This document shows positions 39,502 to 50,512 of a stretch of DNA of 64,000 nucleotides, piece by piece. Below the pieces are notes generated by a model. That model did not search any database. It worked only from the letters and a program-made list of their open reading frames with translations, and was not told the DNA's origin. The first letter of the stretch is position 1; the number at the start of each line of letters is the position of its first letter. Location: NCBI GenBank assembly GCA_902806565.1, contig CADCXA010000027.1:1550001-1614000 (forward strand), written 5' to 3'. Made by a program: the position numbers and the translations under genes. The stretch is from Hypoxylon rubiginosum. Lineage: Eukaryota; Ascomycota; Sordariomycetes; Xylariales; Hypoxylaceae.

Positions 39502-39984
39502 ACTGTATCGGCTGACACAATATGCACGTGCTGAGTAAGGGACGGCAACTCGAGACGAGAGGATATAGCATGGCAATGAGGACTTACCGGAGCTTGCGGG
39601 AGTTAAGCCTAAGTCATACTCGCTTTTATATGGACGATGTGCCTACAAGCTGAGTTACTATATTCTCGCGACTTGCAGTACTACGTGGCATTCAAATTGT
39701 AAGACAGGATAATCGAGTTTCCGCAAGTAGTGGATGTGAAGGTAGAGAATTAGATAGCCTTGAGATGCCTGACCAAAATCTCTAGTATATATTTGGTAGC
39801 ATGGGCCATTCCGCCATCGTTCCACATGTGGCAGACAAATGCCACCTAGAACACACATGTTGAACTTCAGAAACTCTATAAGGGCAGCCACATCAAGAAT
39901 GAAAAAAAGAACAATAGCCCGCAGATCACCAATTGATCATCAGCATGCTCTATAACACACCAGTATCCATCCGTAAAACGCCGC

Positions 39985-41097
39985 CTAATGCTTAGCCGTG
40001 ACCTTGTCGCCGGTCAGCTTTTCCACGTAGGTTTTGGCCCTAATTTGGTAATTCTCGTTAGCACACATATATCCAGGTTGGTAGGATATAAAAAGGGGGG
40101 AGAAGACTCACATATCACCCATGGCCACCATGCAAACCGTCTGCCAAACGCCCAATCCAATACGCGGCATCACGCCACGGTAGAGACCCCGCAGTCCGTT
40201 GTTATCATAAATGTATTTGAAAGTGTTACCAACCGTCATCTTCTTGGGTCGGTTAGGGTCTTCCTTTTTGCTTTGCATCTCGACACGAATGACCTCGATG
40301 GGCTGGTTCCAGGCGGACAAGCCACCACCCAGAGCCGACGCCGTGATCTTCTCGAGGGCGCTGAGCTTTTCGTTCTGCTCCTTGTTGGTCATACGACGGA
40401 TACCCTGCTCGGCGAGACGGGAAAGGCCGAAACGCGAGCCCCAGTTGGTCATCTGCCGGATGGCGACGGCATTGACACCCTTGTTGATGCCTCGGATGCC
40501 CTCCTTGCGGTAGATGCCCATGAAAGTCTCGAATGTGCTGGGCGGCTTGGCACCCGTCGCGGCCAGCTTGTGCTGGGTGATCTCAACCGTCTTCATGCAA
40601 GTGCAGAAGCCCATCGTGGCGTAGGCCTGAGCGACACCGCCGGTCACACCGCCGATGATACCACCGCCGAACTCCGAAGCACCGGCAACCCGGGCATAGT
40701 ACTCGGCTTCGGAAGCGACGAAGAGCAACACGGCACCCTTGGTCGAGGCTTCGATCCAAGCCCAGGGAATGAGACCTTGGTAGACTATAATAGAAAGGCT
40801 ACGTGTGAGCGAATGAATTGGGATGAACTTGGGAAGATGTGTGATTGATCATGAAGACTTACACCCAAGGACACCGCCACGGTTCCAGATGGAGCGCAGA
40901 GCGGAGGCGAAGGAGTCACCTCGGTTCGCGGCAAGGTGAGTCTTGGTGACCTCCAGAGGCTGGCCGAGGGTGGTGACCTCAAACATGTTGAGGCCGGCAC
41001 CGAGCAGCAAGTTGGAGAACTTGATGGGCTTCTTCTCCAGACTCTTATCCGTCAGGGGGGGAGTAACCCCGGAGGTTGCGGCGGCGGCGGCGGACAT
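39985..41097 (-). CDS. yhm2: Mitochondrial citrate/oxoglutarate carrier, Yhm2 type
   Basis: Inner-membrane carrier of the SLC25 family. Yeast Yhm2 exchanges matrix citrate for cytosolic oxoglutarate and so supplies cytosolic citrate, acetyl units and NADPH. Minus-strand exons are 41097-40863, 40784-40112 and 40039-39985, giving 320 residues. The match to Yhm2 is strong along the whole chain: [89 protein letters not shown] and [13 protein letters not shown]. It has three repeats of about 100 residues with two helices each, and the mitochondrial-carrier signatures are only loosely kept, as in yeast Yhm2. The C-terminus [18 protein letters not shown] comes from a 55-nt last exon. Its upstream neighbour on the same strand is citrate synthase. 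Confidence 0.96.
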
Positions 41098-42486
41098 CTC
41101 AGGCGAGTATCGTGGGATGGAAAGGGGGCCTGACCAAGGCAGTCGGGTGCTTCTTCGCTAAAAGGAGGGGGAATTGATAGTGTCTTGGAGAACGACGGCG
41201 ACTTCAAACGGCGATGTGAGGGATAAAGTTGTAGTAGAGACGGATGTCAGACAGAAATCGAAAGCTCGACAAACAAAGTGTTCGGAGTCGGGGGCTCTGA
41301 CAGTGGTCAGTGTCGGTGTACCGTAATCCTGTTACCAGGGATATGGTCAGCAATTGAACATCCTCGGATACATGTGAGGTGATGATTTTAATCTGGGACC
41401 TATGGGCCTTCATTGACCAATCTCAGGGGAGCTGGAAACAGGGGGAGCTTGGGGATTGGTGACGGAGTTTAGGCTTACTGCAACTAGGTAGCGTAGCTGT
41501 ATAGACGAGTCCCTTTCTTGTTTTTTTCTTCTCTTTCTTTCCAAGTGTGTAAATGTGTCAGTGTGTTAACGTGTTAATGATCACTCAATTGATCAAATGC
41601 GCATACGGAGTTTAAGGTAGTAAAAATTTCATCAAGTGACTGTATCGTTGAAGATAATAAAAATGGCTGGTAGGGCTTCAGATCCCTTAAAGGCTTAAGC
41701 TTAAACTTGTTGGAACTGACCTCCTCAACAATTGCCAAGCTTGCAGTGACTTGTAGTGCTTGTAGTGCTTGTAGTAGGGACTCCCTAGATACTCCGCCCG
41801 ATAATTTTGCGGCTCCCCCCATCGAACCCCCATCAAAGATTTTTTACTCGGCCCTGACCTGCGGACCTGCGGACCTGCGCTCAACAAGCGGCGAGAAGCG
41901 GTCCGGACTTTCCCCAACTTCTTACTTACCTAAGTACCTTTATAGTAGCTTGGACCTACGTATATACATATGTAAGGAAGGTATGGACGTATTATTAGTC
42001 CGTCTAACATAAGCCCTATGTATATGGCCCCTATTAGAACTTGACTTTGCGACGCCACTAGATTTATAGAAACTACTAGATCTATTTTACTTATGTACGT
42101 GCGGTAGCTTATCTCATGCATGGAGAGAGTGGGTTAGTAACAGAGTATTCGATTGTGGTGTAGAGTGCTCGAGCGCATCGCATGTGGCATATGCAATCTG
42201 TCATTATCTCCTCTTGCATCTACGAATCAGAGCAGTCGGGTCGCAGAGCTAGAGAGCACCGCAGATAGACAAGAGAATATTTAGTATAGCAGCTACCTAT
42301 ACAGAAAATGACAATCGTGATGTGTATTGTACAAGCGCAGCTTTTGGTATCATTAGGAGCATCTTCTAATTCAACCCCCAAATTGGATACACCACTGCTC
42401 TAAGTGAACCGTTCTATTTCCGTTTGTGAAAAAATAAAATGCTTCTTCTGACCAAAAGGAAAAAAATGCAGCCCTTCTTTCTTTCC
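41098..42486. other. Intergenic, about 1.4 kb, between YHM2 and CIT1
   Basis: Promoter side of YHM2 and 3' side of the citrate synthase gene. Contains a 9-bp TTGTAGTGC-type run at about 41750-41776 and a duplicated GCGGACCT near 41864-41880. No coding frame was recognised. Confidence 0.7.
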
Positions 42487-44026
42487 TTATAGCTTCTTGC
42501 AGATCTCGATCCACTTGGCGGTCGAGAAACTCTTGGGTCGCTCGATGGGCGCGCCGACCGCACGGTCGATGATGAGCTGGGGCAGGACACCGATCGCGCG
42601 CGAAACACCGAACAGAACCGTGTAGTAGTTGGCTTCCGTCAGGCCGTAGTACTGGAGGAGGACACCCGAGTGAGCATCGACGTTAGGGAACGGGTTCTTC
42701 GTCTTGCCGTGCTCCGTCAGAACCTTAGGTGCGATCTTGTAGACCTGGCTGACAAGCTGGAACATAGGGTCGTCGGGCATCTTCTCTAAGGCGAACGTGC
42801 GCTGGGCCGTGTATCGGGGGTCGGTCTTGCGGAGGACAGCGTGGCCGTAACCAGGAACGACACGGCCCGAGTTCAGGGTAGACCACAGGTACTCAGTGAT
42901 CTTCTCGTCGCTAAGATCGTCGCCGACGGTCTTCTTCATCTCAGTAAGCCAGTTCAGGACCTCCTGGTTGGCAAGACCGTGAAGAGGACCAGCGAGACCG
43001 TTCAGACCAGCAGCGAGCGACAGGAAGGGAGAGCTTAGAGCGCTGCCGACAAGGTGGGTAGTGTGCGCGCTGACATTGCCACCCTCGTGGTCGGTGTGGA
43101 TGGTCAGGTACAATCGCAGCAGCTCAATGAAGTCCTTGTTCTCGCCGAAGCCCAGCTGGTTGGCGAAGTTGAAGCTGTAGTCCTTGTCCTGCTGAACTGC
43201 GGCAACCTTTCCACCCTTGAAAACGTTCTGGTAGATGCGGGCGGCGATAGTGGGGAGCTTGGCGATCAGGTCCATCGAGTCCTCAAAGGTGTATCCCCAG
43301 TAGTCCTTCTTGTTGATACCCTTAGCGTAGGCCTTGGCGAACGACGAGGTGTGCTCGAGGGCGGTAACGGCGAGAGAGAATTGCGCCATCGGGTGGAGGT
43401 CGGTAGGGCAGCGGTCGATCAGCTCCTCGACGAACTTGGGGATGTCGGATCGGGCAGCCCACTCGGCGGACAGTTCGCGGACCTGCTGTTCGGTAGGGAC
43501 CTCGCCGGTCAGGAGAAGCCAGAAGAGACCTTCGGGCAGAGGCTCCTTGCCGCCGGGGGCGGCGGGGAGAACCTCCTGGCATTCGGGAATGGTCTTGCCG
43601 CGGAAACGGATACCCTCCTCGGAGTCGAGGACTGAACCCTCCCACACTAGAGCCTTTATTCCTCGGGCACCACCGTACACCTGGTCGAGGGTGACCTTAT
43701 CGACGACCTTGGAGCCATGCTCTCTATGCGCGCGGCGGTGAGTTATATATATGAAAGCGGGTCTTGGAAGCGGACTTACTTTCTTAGGGCCTTGATTTCC
43801 TCGATCTTCTCAGGGAGCAACTCGGCAAAGCGCTCCTTAAGGGTCTAGACCAATTGGTAAGTATAAGGTGTCGGTATCGTAGGAACGGCACTTGGGACGA
43901 TCTCACCTGGCTCTTGGAGGCAGAGTAGCATCGCACGGCATTGAAAGCTGTGGTACGGGCCGTGAAAGCAGGGGCCCGCAATGTAGTTCGGAAAGCAGAG
44001 GAGCTTAGACGAAGGGTGGAAGCCAT
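42487..44026 (-). CDS. cit1: Citrate synthase, mitochondrial
   Basis: Condenses oxaloacetate with acetyl-CoA, the entry step of the TCA cycle. Minus-strand exons are 44026-43907, 43844-43780 and 43723-42487, giving 473 residues, the normal size. The N-terminus ([20 protein letters not shown]) is rich in Arg/Ser/Ala without acids, a mitochondrial presequence; cleavage probably falls near RCYSAS. The catalytic triad is His310 ([11 protein letters not shown]), His356 ([11 protein letters not shown]) and Asp411 ([10 protein letters not shown]); the CoA/oxaloacetate region [13 protein letters not shown] is intact. It lacks a C-terminal PTS1 (ends ICKKL), so it is not the peroxisomal isoenzyme, and the loop pattern is of citrate rather than 2-methylcitrate synthase as far as I can judge. 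The next gene downstream on the same strand is the citrate carrier YHM2. Confidence 0.96.
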
Positions 44027-46080
44027 GGCGGATAATACAGGAGAAGGGAATTGGGTTGGTGGTTGGTGATGGCAAGGTGTGAGGTAAGGTGAGAGGACTT
44101 CGTAGAAAAGGATTTAAAAAAAAAAGAGGTGATGAAATGCCTCAAGAGACGAAAACTAGGGCCGTTACCTTGGTAAATTGACTGGCGACGGACTAGGGGC
44201 AGCTTTTTCGGTTGGATGGGGAAACCGAAGAAAAATTTAGCGGGACCGGCAGCTGAGGTTGGGCTACGGAGGTACTTGGTCCTTTTTTTTTTCTAGTTGC
44301 ATCCTTTTCAACAAAAATACTTTGGTCATTTGGCCCCGAGACACTCAGCAAAATACATCATAATAATAATCGACTTATAAAAATATTACTTGATGTGGTT
44401 GTTTCTCACGGATATTCAGCAACTTGCATGGTCCTACCCTTAGCTCATTTTCTCTTCCGAACGCCTCTCAGCATTAACCCTTGTTTAATCCTACATATGT
44501 ATCTCGTAGGTATCTCATCAGCTCATGCAGCTCGAGGGTTGACGTCAATTTAGCTTCATAAGATATGCACAGGTTTTCAGTGACTATACAGATTTGGTTG
44601 TCACAACTCAACAACTAACCTAGGTACATGTCTATTACAGCAATTGATATATCATAAAGTCTTTCCAATTCACTTTGTTAGGTAAGCATGTAGTTGAAAA
44701 GGTGCAGATCAGTGGGTGCTTCGAAGCCCATTGTTCAACTCTTCTTTTAGTCTTGCATACGCCTTCTACCGAAAGGGGAGTGTTTTAATATCTGTGAGTT
44801 AACATGTCGCCCATCTACATGAAGGCGTATTTCACTCTTTATGGAGACGAGTAACTCCGATCACAAGTGAATATGAAATTAGGTCTGTATATAATCATAA
44901 TATGTAATTGTGAATTGACTTACACGTAATCATTCAACCATTGTATGATACCTGACAGGAACGCTGTATGCCAGTGTTTGCTACCTGACAATAATCATGC
45001 TCCATTGTCAGCTACACGTACTGAATACGACCTGGTATTTTCTTCAAAGTTACTCGACATATCCCCAAGTCATGCATGTGAAATTTGAGTAACTAGCAAA
45101 GACTGCCTGATACCTTTGACTGAGGTGCAATATTTAATACAGGTAAGTTAGAAATATCTCTCCTATACTATAGCAGTACGCCGTAGTTAGTACCCCTTTG
45201 CCCCTGCCCCCATATGTATGTACATCTTTACCTTAGGTATTCCGATTACCGAGGCGGGTCGTTGTGGCTGGGCTGCTACAGTAGACCAAAAAGTGAAGGT
45301 GTCGGGTGCTCGAACCCCCCACCTTCCACTGCGACACGCACTTAATTAAAAATAAAAATCTCTTACCAGCCGCCGCCCAACTGGTTAAAGCTAACGCCGT
45401 CCAGACTTTTAGAATTGCGCCGACTCCTCTTCCTCTCCATCTCCATCTCATCCGACCACAGACCGCAGACCGCAGACCACAGCGACCACAACGTAAACTT
45501 CATCATCAATTCGCCATCGCATCGTTTCGTAAAAAGCTCGTCGGCATCTTGATATAATCTGCATCTTACTTGTTGCGCCGACTACCTTGTGCGGAACCTT
45601 TTGTCAGCTCACCTATAACAATTTGCAGTCAACTCGTCGCATTCGCAGACTTGAGGCCGATTCCTGTAGCGGGACCAAGGGACCAAGGTTTCCCATGCCG
45701 CAGTAGACGTGCAAAACTTTTCTTGGTGCCGTTCACTGTCGCATCAAATCACTCAGCTTCTACGAACCCTTTCCATCATTCCAACCTGGTCTACATTGGA
45801 AGAGGGCTCTTGGGAAAAAAACAAACACTTCGACTCTTACCTAGATTTGCCAGTGCACGGCTGTAACTCGTTGGGTCGCGGCAGAAATACATACACACGT
45901 AATCACCCGAACAAAAAAAGAGCAACCGAATCAAAGCTACTTGGGTGACTATTGCGACTATACCGTATATCATTCCACAGGTACTGCGAGCTTTGTTCTC
46001 GCTACACGTACAACGTCGTGCTTGTCGTTCTCCTTCTCGTTCTCCCAAAGTACATAAGGGAGCATTAGAGGATTGCAACC
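44027..46080. other. 2-kb divergent intergenic region
   Basis: Lies between the divergent starts of citrate synthase (minus) and the Nrd1-type gene (plus). It is AT-rich and shows no coding signal. It has an imperfect hairpin at 45293-45329, CAGACCG repeats near 45456-45480 and an ACCTAGGT at 44618-44625. Confidence 0.7.
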
Positions 46081-48658
46081 ATGTCGTCGCCCGTAGCAGA
46101 GCTTGAGGCGGGCTTAAATGCCATGCAAAGCCTGAAACCACCTGGAGTTTCCGGATCACGTATTCAGTCGCTGACGACTCTCTGTGTCGAGAATGTTCAG
46201 GTAAGGCTCCGAAATATACATTGTACACGAGCAGTCTGGCCAGCGCATCGATGCTAACTACCATCTTCCCCCCTCGCAGTCCGAGTCCGTACTTATTCAG
46301 AAAATCTACACACACTTCAAGAAGGCACCCGCTACTCACAAGTTAGGAGTGCTCTACGTTGTAGATTCCGTAACTCGCAGATGGGTTGACCAAGCCAAAC
46401 ACCACGGTCAGCCTATCAATAGCTCTGCAAAGGATGGAACCTTCGCTGCCGGCGTGCATAGAGTGACGGAATTGCTTCCAGTGCTTATGAATGACATCCT
46501 TCAGACCGCCCCCGGAGAACAAAAGGTACGCTACATCATATACTCGTCGCGAATTCATCGTAGTCTAGGCGATGGCACCGGCATTAGCTATAGTTGTTTT
46601 TGGTATATGCTACATCTAGCCGTGCTACTTCCTAGTATTAGGCCTTATGCTGCGCCTGTTGCCTCGTGGCGGGCGCGGGCGCGGGCGCGGGCGCTGCCGA
46701 GTCCAAGGGCCACAACTAAGACACCTGTTGCACTATTATTGACCCTAGAAAGAACTACTTACCTGACCATTCCTTGTAGGAGAAAATCAAGAAGCTCATT
46801 GACATCTGGGAAAAGGGTCAGACATTCCCTCAGCCCATGATCGAGTCATTCAAGCAGAAGCTCAACGCGCTCCCCGCAAAAAGTAGGTCTCCAAGTCTTG
46901 CATCTAATCATGAAACCCTCGAAATCGCATATCTGATCCTTGTTTGTTCTTGTAGCCGAATCCACGACACCCATCGGTAGTCCTCCTCCGGGCCCTGGCC
47001 TTCCCGGTTTGCCCGATAATAAGCCAGCTGCTATGGAGGCCCCGAATGCCATCATGGAGGCCTTAGCCAACATCGCCCGACAGAACGTCACCGCCGCGCC
47101 TGTCAACAACGGCGTCCCGGCCCCCACCAACGCGTACAGCGCACCGCCGGCGCAGACCAGCACGCCTCACCAGCCGATCCAAGCACTTAGTCAGGGCCAG
47201 CTTCCTGTTTCTTACTCAACACCTCAGCAGCCTGTAAATCTCGCGGGAATGTCGTACCCGTACCCTCAAGGTGGTCAAGTTCAGGCCCATACCCCTGTCC
47301 CCCCGGTGACTGCCAGTAATCAAACTCCCGGCTTTCCTGGTGTAGCTCCAGGCGCCCCTGCGGCGACCCCTGGCGTTGATCCCAATTTTCAGCAGCAGGT
47401 TATGTTCATCAAGCTTCTTGCCGAGCAAGGTGTGCCCTTTGATAAGATCCCCGGCATTCTTGCTAGCATGCAGGGCAGTGGTGTTGCTCCACCCGCGTCT
47501 ATCCCTACAGCTACTCCAGCTGCAGCCCTCCCAGTAGGTCAGCCTCCGTATGCTGCTTCGTGGGGCCAACCTGGCTTCCGACCCGACGAGTCACGTGACC
47601 TTGGCTTTCAGCAGGTGAGATCGCCGAATAGATATCGTAACCGCTCGAGATCCCGTTCGCCTCCTCGCCATTGGGGAACACGTGACTCTCCTCGTGGCCG
47701 CTCTGAACGCGACTATGGCGGCTACGGAAGGAACTCTCCCGGTCTGGGACATATGGAAGACCGTGAATTCCGTGCACGAGGCGCAGATTATCGTCAGCGC
47801 AGCCCCGGACGCCGTGGTCGTAGTCCAAGCCCTCAGCAAGACTTTCCCCAGCCGCCGACCGAGAAATGGGTTGACTACGACCGAACTATTCCACAGGGTC
47901 ACATCAAAGGTAAATCGTTCAGCCGTTTATTGCCGCTACATACTAACATCGTCTACAGTTTTGAGCAGAACTTTGTTCGTAGGAGGCGTCACGTGCCCTG
48001 AGAGCGAGCTACGAGCCGCATTCAACCGCCACGGCCAGGTCCAGACCTGTATCGTGAACAAGGACAAGCGCCACGCCTTTGTGAAGATGATGACTCGTCG
48101 CGATGCAGTCACCGCTAAGGAGGCTATGGAGAATAGCACATTCAGAGTGAGCAATTTCCACCGTTATCCTCTCGCACAACGCTAACATGGAAACAGACTC
48201 GTTGGGGAGTAGGTTTTGGACCTCGCGATTGTAGCGACTACCAGACTGGTATCAGCGTCATTCCCATCAACAAGCTCACCGATGCGGACCGAAAGTGGAT
48301 GTTGACCGCTGAATTCGGTGGTAGTGGTGGCAAGCCCATCGAGACGGGTATGGTTGTTGAAGAGCCGGATATCGAGATCGGCGCTGGAGTCTCTTCGAAG
48401 GCCATTAGTCGCCGCATGCAGACCGACAAGGGCGGCAGGCACGGCCCCAAGTCTAGCCGCGGCCCGGGCACTGATGAAGAAGCAGACCTTGGTCGATGGC
48501 GCCGCCGAGATAATCGACGAGAGGAACCCCCTCAGGACATCCGAAACGACGTTAACGGTCCGGCCATCGCATCGTTCCCCTTTGGAATCGGAACCGGACC
48601 CAACGGAATGCCGGTGTTTCCCCCTGGATTCGCCTTTCCTCCTCCGGCAGCCGAGTAG
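46081..48658 (+). CDS. NRD1: Nrd1/Seb1-type CID-RRM transcription termination factor
   Basis: Binds the RNA polymerase II C-terminal domain and nascent RNA to direct termination (yeast Nrd1) or poly(A) site choice and heterochromatin silencing (fission yeast Seb1). Exons are 46081-46200, 46280-46525, 46780-46882, 46956-47909, 47959-48146 and 48197-48658, giving 690 residues. Residues 1-155 form the CTD-interaction domain (KIYTHFKKAPATHKLGVLYVVDS). Then comes a Pro/Gln/Ala linker to about 370, an Arg/Ser-rich part (NRSRSRSPPRHW) to about 460, one RRM (SRTLFVGGVTCPESELRAAF ... KRHAFVKM) at about 474-540, and the Nrd1/Seb1-specific block TRWGVGFGPRDC ... IPINKLTDADRKW. No clear second partner domain follows. 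Intron 3 (46526-46779) is long and carries a GGGCGC hexamer array. Confidence 0.93.
46671..46694 (+). repeat. Four GGGCGC hexamers inside an intron
   Basis: Perfect four-fold GGGCGC, preceded by a partial copy, lies in the 254-nt second intron of the Nrd1-type gene. Confidence 0.9.
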
Positions 48659-50512
48659 TGCCAGTGGTAGCACGATGGAGAATATCGACGAAAGGGATGA
48701 CTCGTCTCTTTTCTCTTTTCTTGTCTCGTCTACGAGTGGACATTTCGAGTCGTTGCATAACAGGGTGGCGTTTAGTGCCATGACCTACGAGCACGTTATG
48801 AATCACGTTGCATGAAATGGCGTTGGTGGTATTCTACAATTAGTACGACAGGGCCGCGGCTCCAGCATGAGTCGGCGTGGAACCATGCTGCCTTGCACAT
48901 GATGATTCCTCCCCCCGGCACTGTCTGTCCAATGGACCTTTGCATCAAGGCTTGCGTTGTGTTTGGTTTCTTCCCTTCTTATTTCCTCCTTCTGGCACAA
49001 GGTCTAACCCGAGTCACAACTCTCTTCAAGGTTGGCAGTCTTGACAATGATTGCATAATGTATATTAATATGAACAGAAGGCGTTGAGCGTGGCAAAAAG
49101 CAGGGGGGCGGCTTCTTTTGATTCATTCTAGTAATGAGGCTTTGAAGGATAGTTTCTACCTTCGATAATAAAACCCACGAGGATTTGATCATTGAACTTC
49201 CCTCTTCGGCCTACGTGATTTTACCAAACATGTGGATAGGTAAGGCTTTGTGGACCTATCTGGCAACACTACACATCTCTTCTCGCCGAGAATAGGGGCT
49301 AGGCAAGTTGTTATCCACGATCTACTTGGCCTACTCTCACACTGTATATTCTGGACAGTGCTCTATACTGTTGCGTAGGTGATGCTACCCACGTATAGCT
49401 TCATCGATGTAGCCCGCATCATGCATGCGCGCAGGCCTTATTATTTATTACCTTATTGCACCGTATACATTGCAATACGCCAGCTGCAGCCAGCCTAATC
49501 TATCTATAGGGTCGTACGGGTTCTAGCTACCCCTATTTGCTCAGCCTATGATTCCCCCGCGCCCGTATAAAATTTGCCACGGTTCGAGCGAGAAGATCCT
49601 CCCAACCAGCTGTTGACCGCTATCGTCAATACCATCACATGCCCGTCACATATAGGTTCTCTTTTTTCTCCTCCTACGTAGGTAGTAGTATTATGACCTA
49701 AGAGAATGAAAGGCACGGGATCTGGGCTAGACGCAGCCCGGCAATTTATTTTATAGCGTTTTTTTCACGTTCTAGGCTTAGAAAGGTCCAGGCAAGTTTT
49801 TCCGTCTACGGCCAAGCATAGCTTCGAAAAGCACCCGGGAACTTTTGAGGCATTTCGTGGGATAAAATCGACCGGCTGCTTTTCGGTGGGGGGAGTTTTC
49901 CTTGGACCGTAGGTAGCCCATGTGAAAGGTGGGAGGACAAGACACAAGGTGGTATTGGGGGGAAGGCTTCCGGAATGTCCGGATAGCCCCCCGAGCATAT
50001 GATCGATACCTTGATAGATAGCTTCTTTTCACCCGGCTTGGCCTCTCTTGTTCGTACGACGACGAACGACACTTTTTATTCTGCCTAGCGTGGACTAGAA
50101 AACCGTAGGCTTATACGATCCCGAGACTATCGGGGAGAGTTCGGAAGAAACGAGCGGTCTTAGATGTAAGACAGCAAAGTCTTAAACTCGGGTTTAAACA
50201 AAAGCGCCCGAAATAGCAAGGTTGAAAGCTGAACGATGAAAGACTACTTAGATTTTGTAGATGGCCGAACCGGGCAAGCTAATTGCAATCCCTTTGTTCT
50301 TAGCCTAGCCGTTAATTATCTAAGGGCTAGTTAACGGTCCTTTTAATATACGCGTATAAATAAACTTAAGTAACTTTAAAAGCTAAAAAAGACTAGTTAT
50401 AATATTATTATTTATACAGATTATTATTTTAAATTATTTTTATTAATATTATATTTTCTTTTATCGAGCCGACAAGTAGCTACATTTGCGGCATGCGCTT
50501 TTCTTACATGTT
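48659..50512. other. 1.85-kb convergent intergenic region
   Basis: Between the 3' ends of the Nrd1-type gene and the large WD40 gene. There is no coding frame with typical codon use. The last 170 bases (from about 50341) are extremely AT-rich. Confidence 0.7.
50341..50470. repeat. AT-rich block, 3' side of the WD40 gene
   Basis: Almost pure A/T with many TA, TTA and ATT steps, ending about 45 bases beyond the WD40 gene stop codon. The composition fits repeat-induced point mutation of an old repeat, but no element can be recognised. Confidence 0.6.

Larger units (their letters stand above)
31696..39984. other. 8.3-kb gene-poor interval
   Basis: The longest stretch here without a convincing intact gene. 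It begins with the PMA1 leader and promoter. Open frames are short and lack the C/G third-position bias of the neighbouring genes, except the fragment at 39212-39501 (listed separately). Short local repeats occur, for example GGCGTATGTA twice near 33000-33018, CAGTCCAC/CAGTCTAC near 33630-33655 and GCTGGGC/GAGCTGGGC near 37570-37600. I see no transposon coding remains, terminal repeats or RNA genes. Confidence 0.6.

Noticed and set aside
45290..45345. tRNA-like GGTTCGAGC motif followed by T5 on the minus strand
   Set aside because: The stem next to the supposed T-loop does not pair (G53-A61), no acceptor or D-arm can be built, and the sequence is better explained by a simple hairpin.
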